Positions 21,387 through 32,977 of a DNA stretch of 64,000 bases are shown here, in pieces (within the stretch, counting starts at the first letter, position 1; each line of letters starts with the position of its first letter). The stretch is from Sternotherus odoratus (Eukaryota; Chordata; Testudines; Kinosternidae), in the NCBI GenBank assembly GCA_032164245.1, contig JAVMKO010000001.1, positions 77,559,892 to 77,623,891 on the forward strand, read 5' to 3'. The notes beneath the pieces are model-generated. The model worked only from the letters and a program-made list of their open reading frames with translations, was not told the DNA's origin and ran no database searches. The translations under genes and the position numbers were made by a program.

Positions 21387-21458
21387 CTCCCCGTCGGGGA
21401 ATCGAACCCCGGTCTCCCGCGTGACAGGCGGGGATACTTGCCACTATACTAACGAGGA
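21387..21458 (-). tRNA. tRNA-Asp(GTC): tRNA-Asp (GTC), array copy 1
   Basis: This is a 72-nt gene with a full cloverleaf. The acceptor TCCTCGT pairs with ACGGGGA, with discriminator G. The anticodon arm is CCCGC-CTGTCAC-GCGGG with anticodon GTC, and the T arm is CGGGG-TTCGATT-CCCCG. The A box (TAGTATAGTGG) and B box (GGTTCGATTCC) are intact; no intron, CCA not encoded. It decodes GAC/GAU and is transcribed by RNA polymerase III. The D loop reads AGTGGCAA where most vertebrate genes have AGTGGTTA or AGTGGTGA. This sequence is the array consensus (26 of 34 copies). Confidence 0.97.
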
Positions 21459-22116
21459 AAGGGGCAGGGCCATGCACGCTCTGGGTCGCCGGGACACCAC
21501 CTATGGCCAGTTGACCCCACACCGCGGGTCCTAGCAGGCAACGACAAGGCTTGCTCTCTTCTCCTTCCTAAAGGCTTTGGTCGGCTGCAGCAACAGCCCT
21601 GGGAAACGCCCTCTCCCTCCTCACATGCGGTTGCCCAGCTGGCCCCCTTGGCGGGCTACACAGCTCCTCCCACGACACCTGCCTGGAACCTTGCCCTCAC
21701 CGACGGGCTGCTCGGCACCTTCTTCCTCTGACAACCGTTTCTTTCTACCCTTCCCCTTCCACACTTCACATGCTCCTCAAAGTCACAACATCGCAAACTC
21801 ACCCAAGCTCCCTTTGTCTTTAGAAGCCCCTCTTGAGGGCCGGGGCTTCTCAGGACCGCAGATCCGCCCCTTCAACGCGCAGTGGCCGGACGTTCCAAAC
21901 TCAGCCCTTTCCAGGATGGAATGCGCTGCTTTCTGACGTTGGCGCCCAGGAAAATTCCTGTTCCTCATCCCCCTTCCTCTTTTGCTCATGGACTTACCTG
22001 ATGGACGTGCCTTTACCAAGCCGAAGCTAGGCACCAGCTGCTGGCTCTCTTTGCAAATGGACGCAACCAGGCTGAGCCGCTGGGCGTGCGTCAGGAGATG
22101 CGCCACCCAAAAGCAA

Positions 22117-22188
22117 AGAGGTTACTCGGATTCAAAGGCAGCTTGCTGCGGCCACAGTGCAGACTACCGACCACTCTGCGATCACGGC
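22117..22188 (-). pseudogene. tRNA-His (GTG) relic, copy 1
   Basis: This 72-nt stretch follows vertebrate tRNA-His: 5' GCCGTGATCG, an A-box-like AGAGTGG, anticodon region CTGTGGCCGCAGCAA with GTG in the loop, and GAATCCGAGT. It is broken. The T stem (CTGCC against CCGAG) pairs only at its base, the 3' acceptor half (TAACCTC) no longer pairs with GCCGTGA, D-stem pairs are lost, and the anticodon stem has an A-C mismatch. A TTTT run survives a few bases downstream. This copy has G (CTGCC) where most copies have A (CTGAC) in the T stem. It lies 477 nt downstream of a tRNA-Asp gene on the same strand. Confidence 0.8.
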
Positions 22189-22665
22189 CGGCCGCCGGGT
22201 GACACGGCAGCTGAGTGGGAACTGCTCCGTTCTGCGCTCTCGGGGCGCTCACTAGGGCCACCGCTATTTCTCCAGTCTGCCCGTCACTGTCCCAGCTAAA
22301 ATCGTAACAAAAGGAAAAAAGGCAGGAGGCCAGCCTGCTGCCCGTCCGCTTTCCTCTCTTCCTCGCCCCTTGACCAGCTGCCACCACGTTAGGCTGGGCG
22401 ATCGTCCTCATGCCCTTGGCCAGAGTATTTCCCTTCGCGACTCCGAAGCGTGGCCCGACGTGCAGGTCTTGAAGCTGGGCCCGGTGTCGGGAGCCCATGT
22501 CCAGGCTTTCGCTAGGGCAGGGGTGCCCTTGCGGGCTAATTGTCCCTCTGGAGCTGAAAATCAACACCGCGGCGGGGTGTGAACGGAGGTCCCCGTAGAA
22601 GGAGGAGATGAGGAACGGGCTGGCCGGGCACGCCATTTCCCTCTGCCCCTTCAAAAGGGAGCGCT

Positions 22666-22737
22666 CTCCCCGTCGGGGAATCGAACCCCGGTCTCCCGCG
22701 TGACAGGCGGGGATACTTGCCACTATACTAACGAGGA
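22666..22737 (-). tRNA. tRNA-Asp(GTC): tRNA-Asp (GTC), array copy 2
   Basis: Consensus sequence. Its unit belongs to the 1280-bp class but keeps the 'tagcagg' marker of the 1279-bp class. Confidence 0.96.
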
Positions 22738-23396
22738 AAGGGGCAGGGCCGTGCACACTGTGGGTCGCCGGGACACCACCTATGGCCAGTTGACCCCCAC
22801 ACCGCGGGTCCTAGCAGGCAACGACAAGGCTTGCTCTCTTCTCCTTCCTAAAGGCTTTGGTCGGCTGCAGCAACAGCCCTGGGAAACGCCCTCTCCCTCC
22901 TCACATGCGGTTGCCCAGCTGGCCCCCTTGGCGGGCTACACAGCTCCTCCCACGACACCTGCCTGGAACCTTGCCCTCACCGACGGGCTGCTCGGCACCT
23001 TCTTCCTCTGACAACCGTTTCTTTCTACCCTTCCCCTTCCACACTTCACATGCTCCTCAAAGTCACAACATCGCAAACTCACCCAAGCTCCCTTTGTCTT
23101 TAGAAGCCCCTCTTGAGGGCCGGGGCTTCTCAGGACCGCAGATCCGCCCCTTCAACGCGCAGTGACCGGACGTTCCAAACTCAGCCCTTTCCAGGATGGA
23201 ATGCGCTGCTTTCTGACGTTGGCGCCCAGGAAAATTCCTGTTCCTCATCCCCCTTCCTCTTTTGCTCATGGACTTACCTGATGGACGTGCCTTTACCAAG
23301 CCGAAGCTAGGCACCAGCTGCTGGCTCTCTTTGCAAATGGACGCAACCAGGCTGAGCCGCTGGGCGTGCGTCAGGAGATGCGCCACCCAAAAGCAA

Positions 23397-23468
23397 AGAG
23401 GTTACTCGGATTCAAAGTCAGCTTGCTGCGGCCACAGTGCAGACTACCGACCACTCTGCGATCACGGC
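23397..23468 (-). pseudogene. tRNA-His relic, copy 2
   Basis: Common form of the relic (T-stem strand CTGAC), with all structural breaks of copy 1. Confidence 0.8.
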
Positions 23469-23945
23469 CGGCCGCCGGGTGACACGGCAGCTGAGTGGGA
23501 ACTGCTCCGTTCTGCGCTCTCGGGGCGCTCACTAGGGCCACCGCTATTTCTCCAGTCTGCCCGTCACTGTCCCAGCTAAAATCGTAACAAAAGGAAAAAA
23601 GGCAGGAGGCCAGCCTGCTGCCCGTCCGCTTTCCTCTCTTCCTCGCCCCTTGACCAGCTGCCACCACGTTAGGCTGGGCGATCGTCCTCATGCCCTTGGC
23701 CAGAGTATTTCCCTTCGCGACTCCGAAGCGTGCCCCGACGTGCAGGTCTTGAAGCTGGGCCCGGTGTCGGGAGCCCATGTCCAGGCTTTCGCTAGGGCAG
23801 GGGTGCCCTTGCGGGCTAATTGTCCCTCTGGAGCTGAAAATCAACACCGCGGCGGGGTGTGAACGGAGGTCCCCGTAGAAGGAGGAGATGAGGAACGGGC
23901 TGGCCGGGCACGCCATTTCCCTCTGCCCCTTCAAAAGGGAGCGCT

Positions 23946-24017
23946 CTCCCCGTCGGGGAATCGAACCCCGGTCTCCCGCGTGACAGGCGGGGATACTTGC
24001 CACTATACTAACGAGGA
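23946..24017 (-). tRNA. tRNA-Asp(GTC): tRNA-Asp (GTC), array copy 3
   Basis: Consensus sequence; first unit with the 'taggagg' marker. Confidence 0.96.
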
Positions 24018-24676
24018 AAGGGGCAGGGCCGTGCACACTGTGGGTCGCCGGGACACCACCTATGGCCAGTTGACCCCCACACCGCGGGTCCTAGGAGGCA
24101 ACGACAAGGCTTGCTCTCTTCTCCTTCCTAAAGGCTTTGGTCGGCTGCAGCAACAGCCCTGGGAAACGCCCTCTCCCTCCTCACATGCGGTTGCCCAGCT
24201 GGCCCCCTTGGCGGGCTACACAGCTCCTCCCACGACACCTGCCTGGAACCTTGCCCTCACCGACGGGCTGCTCGGCACCTTCTTCCTCTGACAACCGTTT
24301 CTTTCTACCCTTCCCCTTCCACACTTCACATGCTCCTCAAAGTCACAACATCGCAAACTCACCCAAGCTCCCTTTGTCTTTAGAAGCCCCTCTTGAGGGC
24401 CGGGGCTTCTCAGGACCGCAGATCCGCCCCTTCAACGCGCAGTGGCCGGACGTTCCAAACTCAGCCCTTTCCAGGATGGAATGCGCTGCTTTCTGACGTT
24501 GGCGCCCAGGAAAATTCCTGTTCCTCATCCCCCTTCCTCTTTTGCTCATGGACTTACCTGATGGACGTGCCTTTACCAAGCCGAAGCTAGGCACCAGCTG
24601 CTGGCTCTCTTTGCAAATGGACGCAACCAGGCTGAGCCGCTGGGCGTGCGTCAGGAGATGCGCCACCCAAAAGCAA

Positions 24677-24748
24677 AGAGGTTACTCGGATTCAAAGTCA
24701 GCTTGCTGCGGCCACAGTGCAGACTACCGACCACTCTGCGATCACGGC
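24677..24748 (-). pseudogene. tRNA-His relic, copy 3
   Basis: Common form. Confidence 0.78.
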
Positions 24749-25225
24749 CGGCCGCCGGGTGACACAGCAGCTGAGTGGGAACTGCTCCGTTCTGCGCTCT
24801 CGGGGCGCTCACTAGGGCCACCGCTATTTCTCCAGTCTGCCCGTCACTGTCCCAGCCAAAATCGTAACAAAAGGAAAAAAGGCAGGAGGCCAGCCTGCTG
24901 CCCGTCCGCTTTCCTCTCTTCCTCGCCCCTTGACCAGCTGCCACCACGTTAGGCTGGGCGATCGTCCTCATGCCCTTGGCCAGAGTATTTCCCTTCGCGA
25001 CTCCGAAGCGTGCCCCGACGTGCAGGTCTTGAAGCTGGGCCCGGTGTCGGGAGCCCATGTCCAGGCTTTCGCTAGGGCAGGGGTGCCCTTGCGGGCTAAT
25101 TGTCCCTCTGGAGCTGAAAATCAACACCGCGGCGGGGTGTGAACGGAGGTCCCCGTAGAAGGAGGAGATGAGGAACGGGCTGGCCGGGCACGCCATTTCC
25201 CTCTGCCCCTTCAAAAGGGAGCGCT

Positions 25226-25297
25226 CTCCCCGTCGGGGAATCGAACCCCGGTCTCCCGCGTGACAGGCGGGGATACTTGCCACTATACTAACGAGGA
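25226..25297 (-). tRNA. tRNA-Asp(GTC): tRNA-Asp (GTC), array copy 4
   Basis: Consensus sequence. Confidence 0.96.
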
Positions 25298-25956
25298 AAG
25301 GGGCAGGGCCGTGCACACTGTGGGTCGCCGGGACACCACCTATGGCCAGTTGACCCCCACACCGCGGGTCCTAGGAGGCAACGACAAGGCTTGCTCTCTT
25401 CTCCTTCCTAAAGGCTTTGGTCGGCTGCAGCAACAGCCCTGGGAAACGCCCTCTCCCTCCTCACATGCGGTTGCCCAGCTGGCCCCCTTGGCGGGCTACA
25501 CAGCTCCTCCCACGACACCTGCCTGGAACCTTGCCCTCACCGACGGGCTGCTCGGCACCTTCTTCCTCTGACAACCGTTTCTTTCTACCCTTCCCCTTCC
25601 ACACTTCACATGCTCCTCAAAGTCACAACATCGCAAACTCACCCAAGCTCCCTTTGTCTTTAGAAGCCCCTCTTGAGGGCCGGGGCTTCTCAGGACCGCA
25701 GATCCGCCCCTTCAACGCGCAGTGGCCGGACGTTCCAAACTCAGCCCTTTCCAGGATGGAATGCGCTGCTTTCTGACGTTGGCGCCCAGGAAAATTCCTG
25801 TTCCTCATCCCCCTTCCTCTTTTGCTCATGGACTTACCTGATGGACGTGCCTTTACCAAGCCAAAGCTAGGCACCAGCTGCTGGCTCTCTTTGCAAATGG
25901 ACGCAACCAGGCTGAGCCGCTGGGCGTGCGTCAGGAGATGCGCCACCCAAAAGCAA

Positions 25957-26028
25957 AGAGGTTACTCGGATTCAAAGTCAGCTTGCTGCGGCCACAGTGC
26001 AGACTACCGACCACTCTGCGATCACGGC
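25957..26028 (-). pseudogene. tRNA-His relic, copy 4
   Basis: Common form. Confidence 0.78.
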
Positions 26029-26505
26029 CGGCCGCCGGGTGACACGGCAGCTGAGTGGGAACTGCTCCGTTCTGCGCTCTCGGGGCGCTCACTAGGGCCA
26101 CCGCTATTTCTCCAGTCTGCCCGTCACTGTCCCAGCTAAAATCGTAACAAAAGGAAAAAAGGCAGGAGGCCAGCCTGCTGCCCGTCCGCTTTCCTCTCTT
26201 CCTCGCCCCTTGACCAGCTGCCACCACGTTAGGCTGGGCGATCGTCCTCATGCCCTTGGCCAGAGTATTTCCCTTCGCGACTCCGAAGCGTGCCCCGACG
26301 TGCAGGTCTTGAAGCTGGGCCCGGTGTCGGGAGCCCATGTCCAGGCTTTCGCTAGGGCAGGGGTGCCCTTGCGGGCTAATTGTCCCTCTGGAGCTGAAAA
26401 TCAACACCGCGGCGGGGTGTGAACGGAGGTCCCCGTAGAAGGAGGAGATGAGGAACGGGCTGGCCGGGCACGCCATTTCCCTCTGCCCCTTCAAAAGGGA
26501 GCGCT

Positions 26506-26577
26506 CTCCCCGTCGGGGAATCGAACCCCGGTCTCCCGCGTGACAGGCGGGGATACTTGCCACTATACTAACGAGGA
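26506..26577 (-). tRNA. tRNA-Asp(GTC): tRNA-Asp (GTC), array copy 5
   Basis: Consensus sequence. Confidence 0.96.
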
Positions 26578-27236
26578 AAGGGGCAGGGCCGTGCACACTG
26601 TGGGTCGCCGGGACACCACCTATGGCCAGTTGACCCCCACACCGCGGGTCCTAGGAGGCAACGACAAGGCTTGCTCTCTTCTCCTTCCTAAAGGCTTTGG
26701 TCGGCTGCAGCAACAGCCCTGGGAAACGCCCTCTCCCTCCTCACATGCGGTTGCCCAGCTGGCCCCCTTGGCGGGCTACACAGCTCCTCCCACGACACCT
26801 GCCTGGAACCTTGCCCTCACCGACGGGCTGCTCGGCACCTTCTTCCTCTGACAACCGTTTCTTTCTACCCTTCCCCTTCCACACTTCACATGCTCCTCAA
26901 AGTCACAACATCGCAAACTCACCCAAGCTCCCTTTGTCTTTAGAAGCCCCTCTTGAGGGCCGGGGCTTCTCAGGACCGCAGATCCGCCCCTTCAACGCGC
27001 AGTGGCCGGACGTTCCAAACTCAGCCCTTTCCAGGATGGAATGCGCTGCTTTCTGACGTTGGCGCCCAGGAAAATTCCTGTTCCTCATCCCCCTTCCTCT
27101 TTTGCTCATGGACTTACCTGATGGACGTGCCTTTACCAAGCCGAAGCTAGGCACCAGCTGCTGGCTCTCTTTGCAAATGGACGCAACCAGGCTGAGCCGC
27201 TGGGCGTGCGTCAGGAGATGCGCCACCCAAAAGCAA

Positions 27237-27308
27237 AGAGGTTACTCGGATTCAAAGTCAGCTTGCTGCGGCCACAGTGCAGACTACCGACCACTCTGCG
27301 ATCACGGC
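27237..27308 (-). pseudogene. tRNA-His relic, copy 5
   Basis: Common form. Confidence 0.78.
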
Positions 27309-27785
27309 CGGCCGCCGGGTGACACGGCAGCTGAGTGGGAACTGCTCCGTTCTGCGCTCTCGGGGCGCTCACTAGGGCCACCGCTATTTCTCCAGTCTGC
27401 CCGTCACTGTCCCAGCTAAAATCGTAACAAAAGGAAAAAAGGCAGGAGGCCAGCCTGCTGCCCGTCCGCTTTCCTCTCTTCCTCGCCCCTTGACCAGCTG
27501 CCACCACGTTAGGCTGGGCGATCGTCCTCATGCCCTTGGCCAGAGTATTTCCCTTCGCGACTCCGAAGCGTGCCCCGACGTGCAGTTCTTGAAGCTGGGC
27601 CCGGTGTCGGGAGCCCATGTCCAGGCTTTCGCTAGGGCAGGGGTGCCCTTGCGGGCTAATTGTCCCTCTGGAGCTGAAAATCAACACCGCGGCGGGGTGT
27701 GAACGGAGGTCCCCGTAGAAGGAGGAGATGAGGAACGGGCTGGCCGGGCACGCCATTTCCCTCTGCCCCTTCAAAAGGGAGCGCT

Positions 27786-27857
27786 CTCCCCGTCGGGGAA
27801 TCGAACCCCGGTCTCCCGCGTGACAGGCGGGGATACTTGCCACTATACTAACGAGGA
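27786..27857 (-). tRNA. tRNA-Asp(GTC): tRNA-Asp (GTC), array copy 6
   Basis: Consensus sequence. Confidence 0.96.
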
Positions 27858-28516
27858 AAGGGGCAGGGCCGTGCACACTGTGGGTCGCCGGGACACCACC
27901 TATGGCCAGTTGACCCCCACACCGCGGGTCCTAGGAGGCAACGACAAGGCTTGCTCTCTTCTCCTTCCTAAAGGCTTTGGTCGGCTGCAGCAACAGCCCT
28001 GGGAAACGCCCTCTCCCTCCTCACATGCGGTTGCCCAGCTGGCCCCCTTGGCGGGCTACACAGCTCCTCCCACGACACCTGCCTGGAACCTTGCCCTCAC
28101 CGACGGGCTGCTCGGCACCTTCTTCCTCTGACAACCGTTTCTTTCTACCCTTCCCCTTCCACACTTCACATGCTCCTCAAAGTCACAACATCGCAAACTC
28201 ACCCAAGCTCCCTTTGTCTTTAGAAGCCCCTCTTGAGGGCCGGGGCTTCTCAGGACCGCAGATCCGCCCCTTCAACGCGCAGTGGCCGGACGTTCCAAAC
28301 TCAGCCCTTTCCAGGATGGAATGCGCTGCTTTCTGACGTTGGCGCCCAGGAAAATTCCTGTTCCTCATCCCCCTTCCTCTTTTGCTCATGGACTTACCTG
28401 ATGGACGTGCCTTTACCAAGCCAAAGCTAGGCACCAGCTGCTGGCTCTCTTTGCAAATGGACGCAACCAGGCTGAGCCGCTGGGCGTGCGTCAGGAGATG
28501 CGCCACCCAAAAGCAA

Positions 28517-28588
28517 AGAGGTTACTCGGATTCAAAGTCAGCTTGCTGCGGCCACAGTGCAGACTACCGACCACTCTGCGATCACGGC
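28517..28588 (-). pseudogene. tRNA-His relic, copy 6
   Basis: Common form. Confidence 0.78.
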
Positions 28589-29065
28589 CGGCCGCCGGGT
28601 GACACGGCAGCTGAGTGGGAACTGCTCCGTTCTGCGCTCTCGGGGCGCTCACTAGGGCCACCGCTATTTCTCCAGTCTGCCCGTCACTGTCCCAGCCAAA
28701 ATCGTAACAAAAGGAAAAAAGGCAGGAGGCCAGCCTGCTGCCCGTCCGCTTTCCTCTCTTCCTCGCCCCTTGACCAGCTGCCACCACGTTAGGCTGGGCG
28801 ATCGTCCTCATGCCCTTGGCCAGAGTATTTCCCTTCGCGACTCCGAAGCGTGCCCCGACGTGCAGGTCTTGAAGCTGGGCCCGGTGTCGGGAGCCCATGT
28901 CCAGGCTTTCGCTAGGGCAGGGGTGCCCTTGCGGGCTAATTGTCCCTCTGGAGCTGAAAATCAACACCGCGGCGGGGTGTGAACGGAGGTCCCCGTAGAA
29001 GGAGGAGATGAGGAACGGGCTGGCCGGGCACGCCATTTCCCTCTGCCCCTTCAAAAGGGACCGCT

Positions 29066-29137
29066 CTCCCCGTCGGGGAATCGAACCCCAGTCTCCCGCG
29101 TGACAGGCGGGGATACTTGCCACTATACTAACGAGGA
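29066..29137 (-). tRNA. tRNA-Asp(GTC): tRNA-Asp (GTC), array copy 7, C49T
   Basis: One change: C49 to T at the base of the T stem, turning a C-G pair into a T-G wobble with G65. Probably still foldable. Confidence 0.93.
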
Positions 29138-29796
29138 AAGGGGCAGGGCCGTGCACACTGTGGGTCGCCGGGACACCACCTATGGCCAGTTGACCCCCAC
29201 ACCGCGGGTCCTAGGAGGCAACGACAAGGCTTGCTCTCTTCTCCTTCCTAAAGGCTTTGGTCGGCTGCAGCAACAGCCCTGGGAAACGCCCTCTCCCTCC
29301 TCACATGCGGTTGCCCAGCTGGCCCCCTTGGCGGGCTACACAGCTCCTCCCACGACACCTGCCTGGAACCTTGCCCTCACCGACGGGCTGCTCGGCACCT
29401 TCTTCCTCTGACAACCGTTTCTTTCTACCCTTCCCCTTCCACACTTCACATGCTCCTCAAAGTCACAACATCGCAAACTCACCCAAGCTCCCTTTGTCTT
29501 TAGAAGCCCCTCTTGAGGGCCGGGGCTTCTCAGGACCGCAGATCCGCCCCTTCAACGCGCAGTGGCCGGACGTTCCAAACTCAGCCCTTTCCAGGATGGA
29601 ATGCGCTGCTTTCTGACGTTGGCGCCCAGGAAAATTCCTGTTCCTCATCCCCCTTCCTCTTTTGCTCATGGACTTACCTGATGGACGTGCCTTTACCAAG
29701 CCAAAGCTAGGCACCAGCTGCTGGCTCTCTTTGCAAATGGACACAACCAGGCTGAGCCGCTGGGCGTGCGTCAGGAGATGCGCCACCCAAAAGCAA

Positions 29797-29868
29797 AGAG
29801 GTTACTCGGATTCAAAGTCAGCTTGCTGCGGCCACAGTGCAGACTACCGACCACTCTGCGATCACGGC
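29797..29868 (-). pseudogene. tRNA-His relic, copy 7
   Basis: Common form. Confidence 0.78.
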
Positions 29869-30345
29869 CGGCCGCCGGGTGACACGGCAGCTGAGTGGGA
29901 ACTGCTCCGTTCTGCGCTCTCGGGGCGCTCACTAGGGCCACCGCTATTTCTCCAGTCTGCCCGTCACTGTCCCAGCTAAAATCGTAACAAAAGGAAAAAA
30001 GGCAGGAGGCCAGCCTGCTGCCCGTCCGCTTTCCTCTCTTCCTCGCCCCTTGACCAGCTGCCACCACGTTAGGCTGGGCGATCGTCCTCATGCCCTTGGC
30101 CAGAGTATTTCCCTTCGCGACTCCGAAGCGTGCCCCGACGTGCAGGTCTTGAAGCTGGGCCCGGTGTCGGGAGCCCATGTCCAGGCTTTCGCTAGGGCAG
30201 GGGTGCCCTTGCGGGCTAATTGTCCCTCTGGAGCTGAAAATCAACACCGCGGCGGGGTGTGAACGGAGGTCCCCGTAGAAGGAGGAGATGAGGAACGGGC
30301 TGGCCGGGCACGCCATTTCCCTCTGCCCCTTCAAAAGGGAGCGCT

Positions 30346-30417
30346 CTCCCCGTCGGGGAATCGAACCCCGGTCTCCCGCGTGACAGGCGGGGATACTTGC
30401 CACTATACTAACGAGGA
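30346..30417 (-). tRNA. tRNA-Asp(GTC): tRNA-Asp (GTC), array copy 8
   Basis: Consensus sequence. Confidence 0.96.
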
Positions 30418-31076
30418 AAGGGGCAGGGCCGTGCACACTGTGGGTCGCCGGGACACCACCTATGGCCAGTTGACCCCCACACCGCGGGTCCTAGGAGGCA
30501 ACGACAAGGCTTGCTCTCTTCTCCTTCCTAAAGGCTTTGGTCGGCTGCAGCAACAGCCCTGGGAAACGCCCTCTCCCTCCTCACATGCGGTTGCCCAGCT
30601 GGCCCCCTTGGCGGGCTACACAGCTCCTCCCACGACACCTGCCTGGAACCTTGCCCTCACCGACGGGCTGCTCGGCACCTTCTTCCTCTGACAACCGTTT
30701 CTTTCTACCCTTCCCCTTCCACACTTCACATGCTCCTCAAAGTCACAACATCGCAAACTCACCCAAGCTCCCTTTGTCTTTAGAAGCCCCTCTTGAGGGC
30801 CGGGGCTTCTCAGGACCGCAGATCCGCCCCTTCAACGCGCAGTGGCCGGACGTTCCAAACTCAGCCCTTTCCAGGATGGAATGCGCTGCTTTCTGACGTT
30901 GGCGCCCAGGAAAATTCCTGTTCCTCATCCCCCTTCCTCTTTTGCTCATGGACTTACCTGATGGACGTGCCTTTACCAAGCCGAAGCTAGGCACCAGCTG
31001 CTGGCTCTCTTTGCAAATGGACGCAACCAGGCTGAGCCGCTGGGCGTGCGTCAGGAGATGCGCCACCCAAAAGCAA

Positions 31077-31148
31077 AGAGGTTACTCGGATTCAAAGTCA
31101 GCTTGCTGCGGCCACAGTGCAGACTACCGACCACTCTGCGATCACGGC
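31077..31148 (-). pseudogene. tRNA-His relic, copy 8
   Basis: Common form. Confidence 0.78.
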
Positions 31149-31625
31149 CGGCCGCCGGGTGACACGGCAGCTGAGTGGGAACTGCTCCGTTCTGCGCTCT
31201 CGGGGCGCTCACTAGGGCCACCGCTATTTCTCCAGTCTGCCCGTCACTGTCCCAGCTAAAATCGTAACAAAAGGAAAAAAGGCAGGAGGCCAGCCTGCTG
31301 CCCGTCCGCTTTCCTCTCTTCCTCGCCCCTTGACCAGCTGCCACCACGTTAGGCTGGGCGATCGTCCTCATGCCCTTGGCCAGAGTATTTCCCTTCGCGA
31401 CTCCGAAGCGTGCCCCGACGTGCAGGTCTTGAAGCTGGGCCCGGTGTCGGGAGCCCATGTCCAGGCTTTCGCTAGGGCAGGGGTGCCCTTGCGGGCTAAT
31501 TGTCCCTCTGGAGCTGAAAATCAACACCGCGGCGGGGTGTGAACGGAGGTCCCCGTAGAAGGAGGAGATGAGGAACGGGCTGGCCGGGCACGCCATTTCC
31601 CTCTGCCCCTTCAAAAGGGAGCGCT

Positions 31626-31697
31626 CTCCCCGTCGGGGAATCGAACCCCGGTCTCCCGCGTGACAGGCGGGGATACTTGCCACTATACTAACGAGGA
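31626..31697 (-). tRNA. tRNA-Asp(GTC): tRNA-Asp (GTC), array copy 9
   Basis: Consensus sequence. Confidence 0.96.
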
Positions 31698-32356
31698 AAG
31701 GGGCAGGGCCGTGCACACTGTGGGTCGCCGGGACACCACCTATGGCCAGTTGACCCCCACACCGCGGGTCCTAGGAGGCAACGACAAGGCTTGCTCTCTT
31801 CTCCTTCCTAAAGGCTTTGGTCGGCTGCAGCAACAGCCCTGGGAAACGCCCTCTCCCTCCTCACATGCGGTTGCCCAGCTGGCCCCCTTGGCGGGCTACA
31901 CAGCTCCTCCCACGACACCTGCCTGGAACCTTGCCCTCACCGACGGGCTGCTCGGCACCTTCTTCCTCTGACAACCGTTTCTTTCTACCCTTCCCCTTCC
32001 ACACTTCACATGCTCCTCAAAGTCACAACATCGCAAACTCACCCAAGCTCCCTTTGTCTTTAGAAGCCCCTCTTGAGGGCCGGGGCTTCTCAGGACCGCA
32101 GATCCGCCCCTTCAACGCGCAGTGGCCGGACGTTCCAAACTCAGCCCTTTCCAGGATGGAATGCGCTGCTTTCTGACGTTGGCGCCCAGGAAAATTCCTG
32201 TTCCTCATCCCCCTTCCTCTTTTGCTCATGGACTTACCTGATGGACGTGCCTTTACCAAGCCGAAGCTAGGCACCAGCTGCTGGCTCTCTTTGCAAATGG
32301 ACGCAACCAGGCTGAGCCGCTGGGCGTGCGTCAGGAGATGCGCCACCCAAAAGCAA

Positions 32357-32428
32357 AGAGGTTACTCGGATTCAAAGTCAGCTTGCTGCGGCCACAGTGC
32401 AGACTACCGACCACTCTGCGATCACGGC
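32357..32428 (-). pseudogene. tRNA-His relic, copy 9
   Basis: Common form. Confidence 0.78.
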
Positions 32429-32905
32429 CGGCCGCCGGGTGACACGGCAGCTGAGTGGGAACTGCTCCGTTCTGCGCTCTCGGGGCGCTCACTAGGGCCA
32501 CCGCTATTTCTCCAGTCTGCCCGTCACTGTCCCAGCTAAAATCGTAACAAAAGGAAAAAAGGCAGGAGGCCAGCCTGCTGCCCGTCCGCTTTCCTCTCTT
32601 CCTCGCCCCTTGACCAGCTGCCACCACGTTAGGCTGGGCGATCGTCCTCATGCCCTTGGCCAGAGTATTTCCCTTCGCGACTCCGAAGCGTGCCCCGACG
32701 TGCAGGTCTTGAAGCTGGGCCCGGTGTCGGGAGCCCATGTCCAGGCTTTCGCTAGGGCAGGGGTGCCCTTGCGGGCTAATTGTCCCTCTGGAGCTGAAAA
32801 TCAACACCGCGGCGGGGTGTGAACGGAGGTCCCCGTAGAAGGAGGAGATGAGGAACGGGCTGGCCGGGCACGCCATTTCCCTCTGCCCCTTCAAAAGGGA
32901 GCGCT

Positions 32906-32977
32906 CTCCCCGTCGGGGAATCGAACCCCGGTCTCCCGCGTGACAGGCGGGGATACTTGCCACTATACTAACGAGGA
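32906..32977 (-). tRNA. tRNA-Asp(GTC): tRNA-Asp (GTC), array copy 10
   Basis: Consensus sequence. Confidence 0.96.

Noticed and set aside
22091..22756. A 221-residue (or 236-residue) minus-strand open frame that recurs in nearly every array unit
   Set aside because: It reads straight through the tRNA-Asp gene and across the tRNA-His relic. Its recurrence follows from the near identity of the units, and it breaks or shortens where a unit has an indel (59.6 and 62.1 kb). It has no family similarity.
22857..23165. Plus-strand frames of 65-145 residues repeated in each unit
   Set aside because: Same cause: a G+C-rich unit with few stops, copied many times. Proline/serine-rich composition, no domain, overlapping frames on both strands.
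23281..23345. Octamer-like 'tttgcaaatgg' in each unit as a Pol III type 3 enhancer
   Set aside because: It matches only 7 of 8 bases of the octamer, and no proximal sequence element or TATA box was found at the right distance to any RNA gene.
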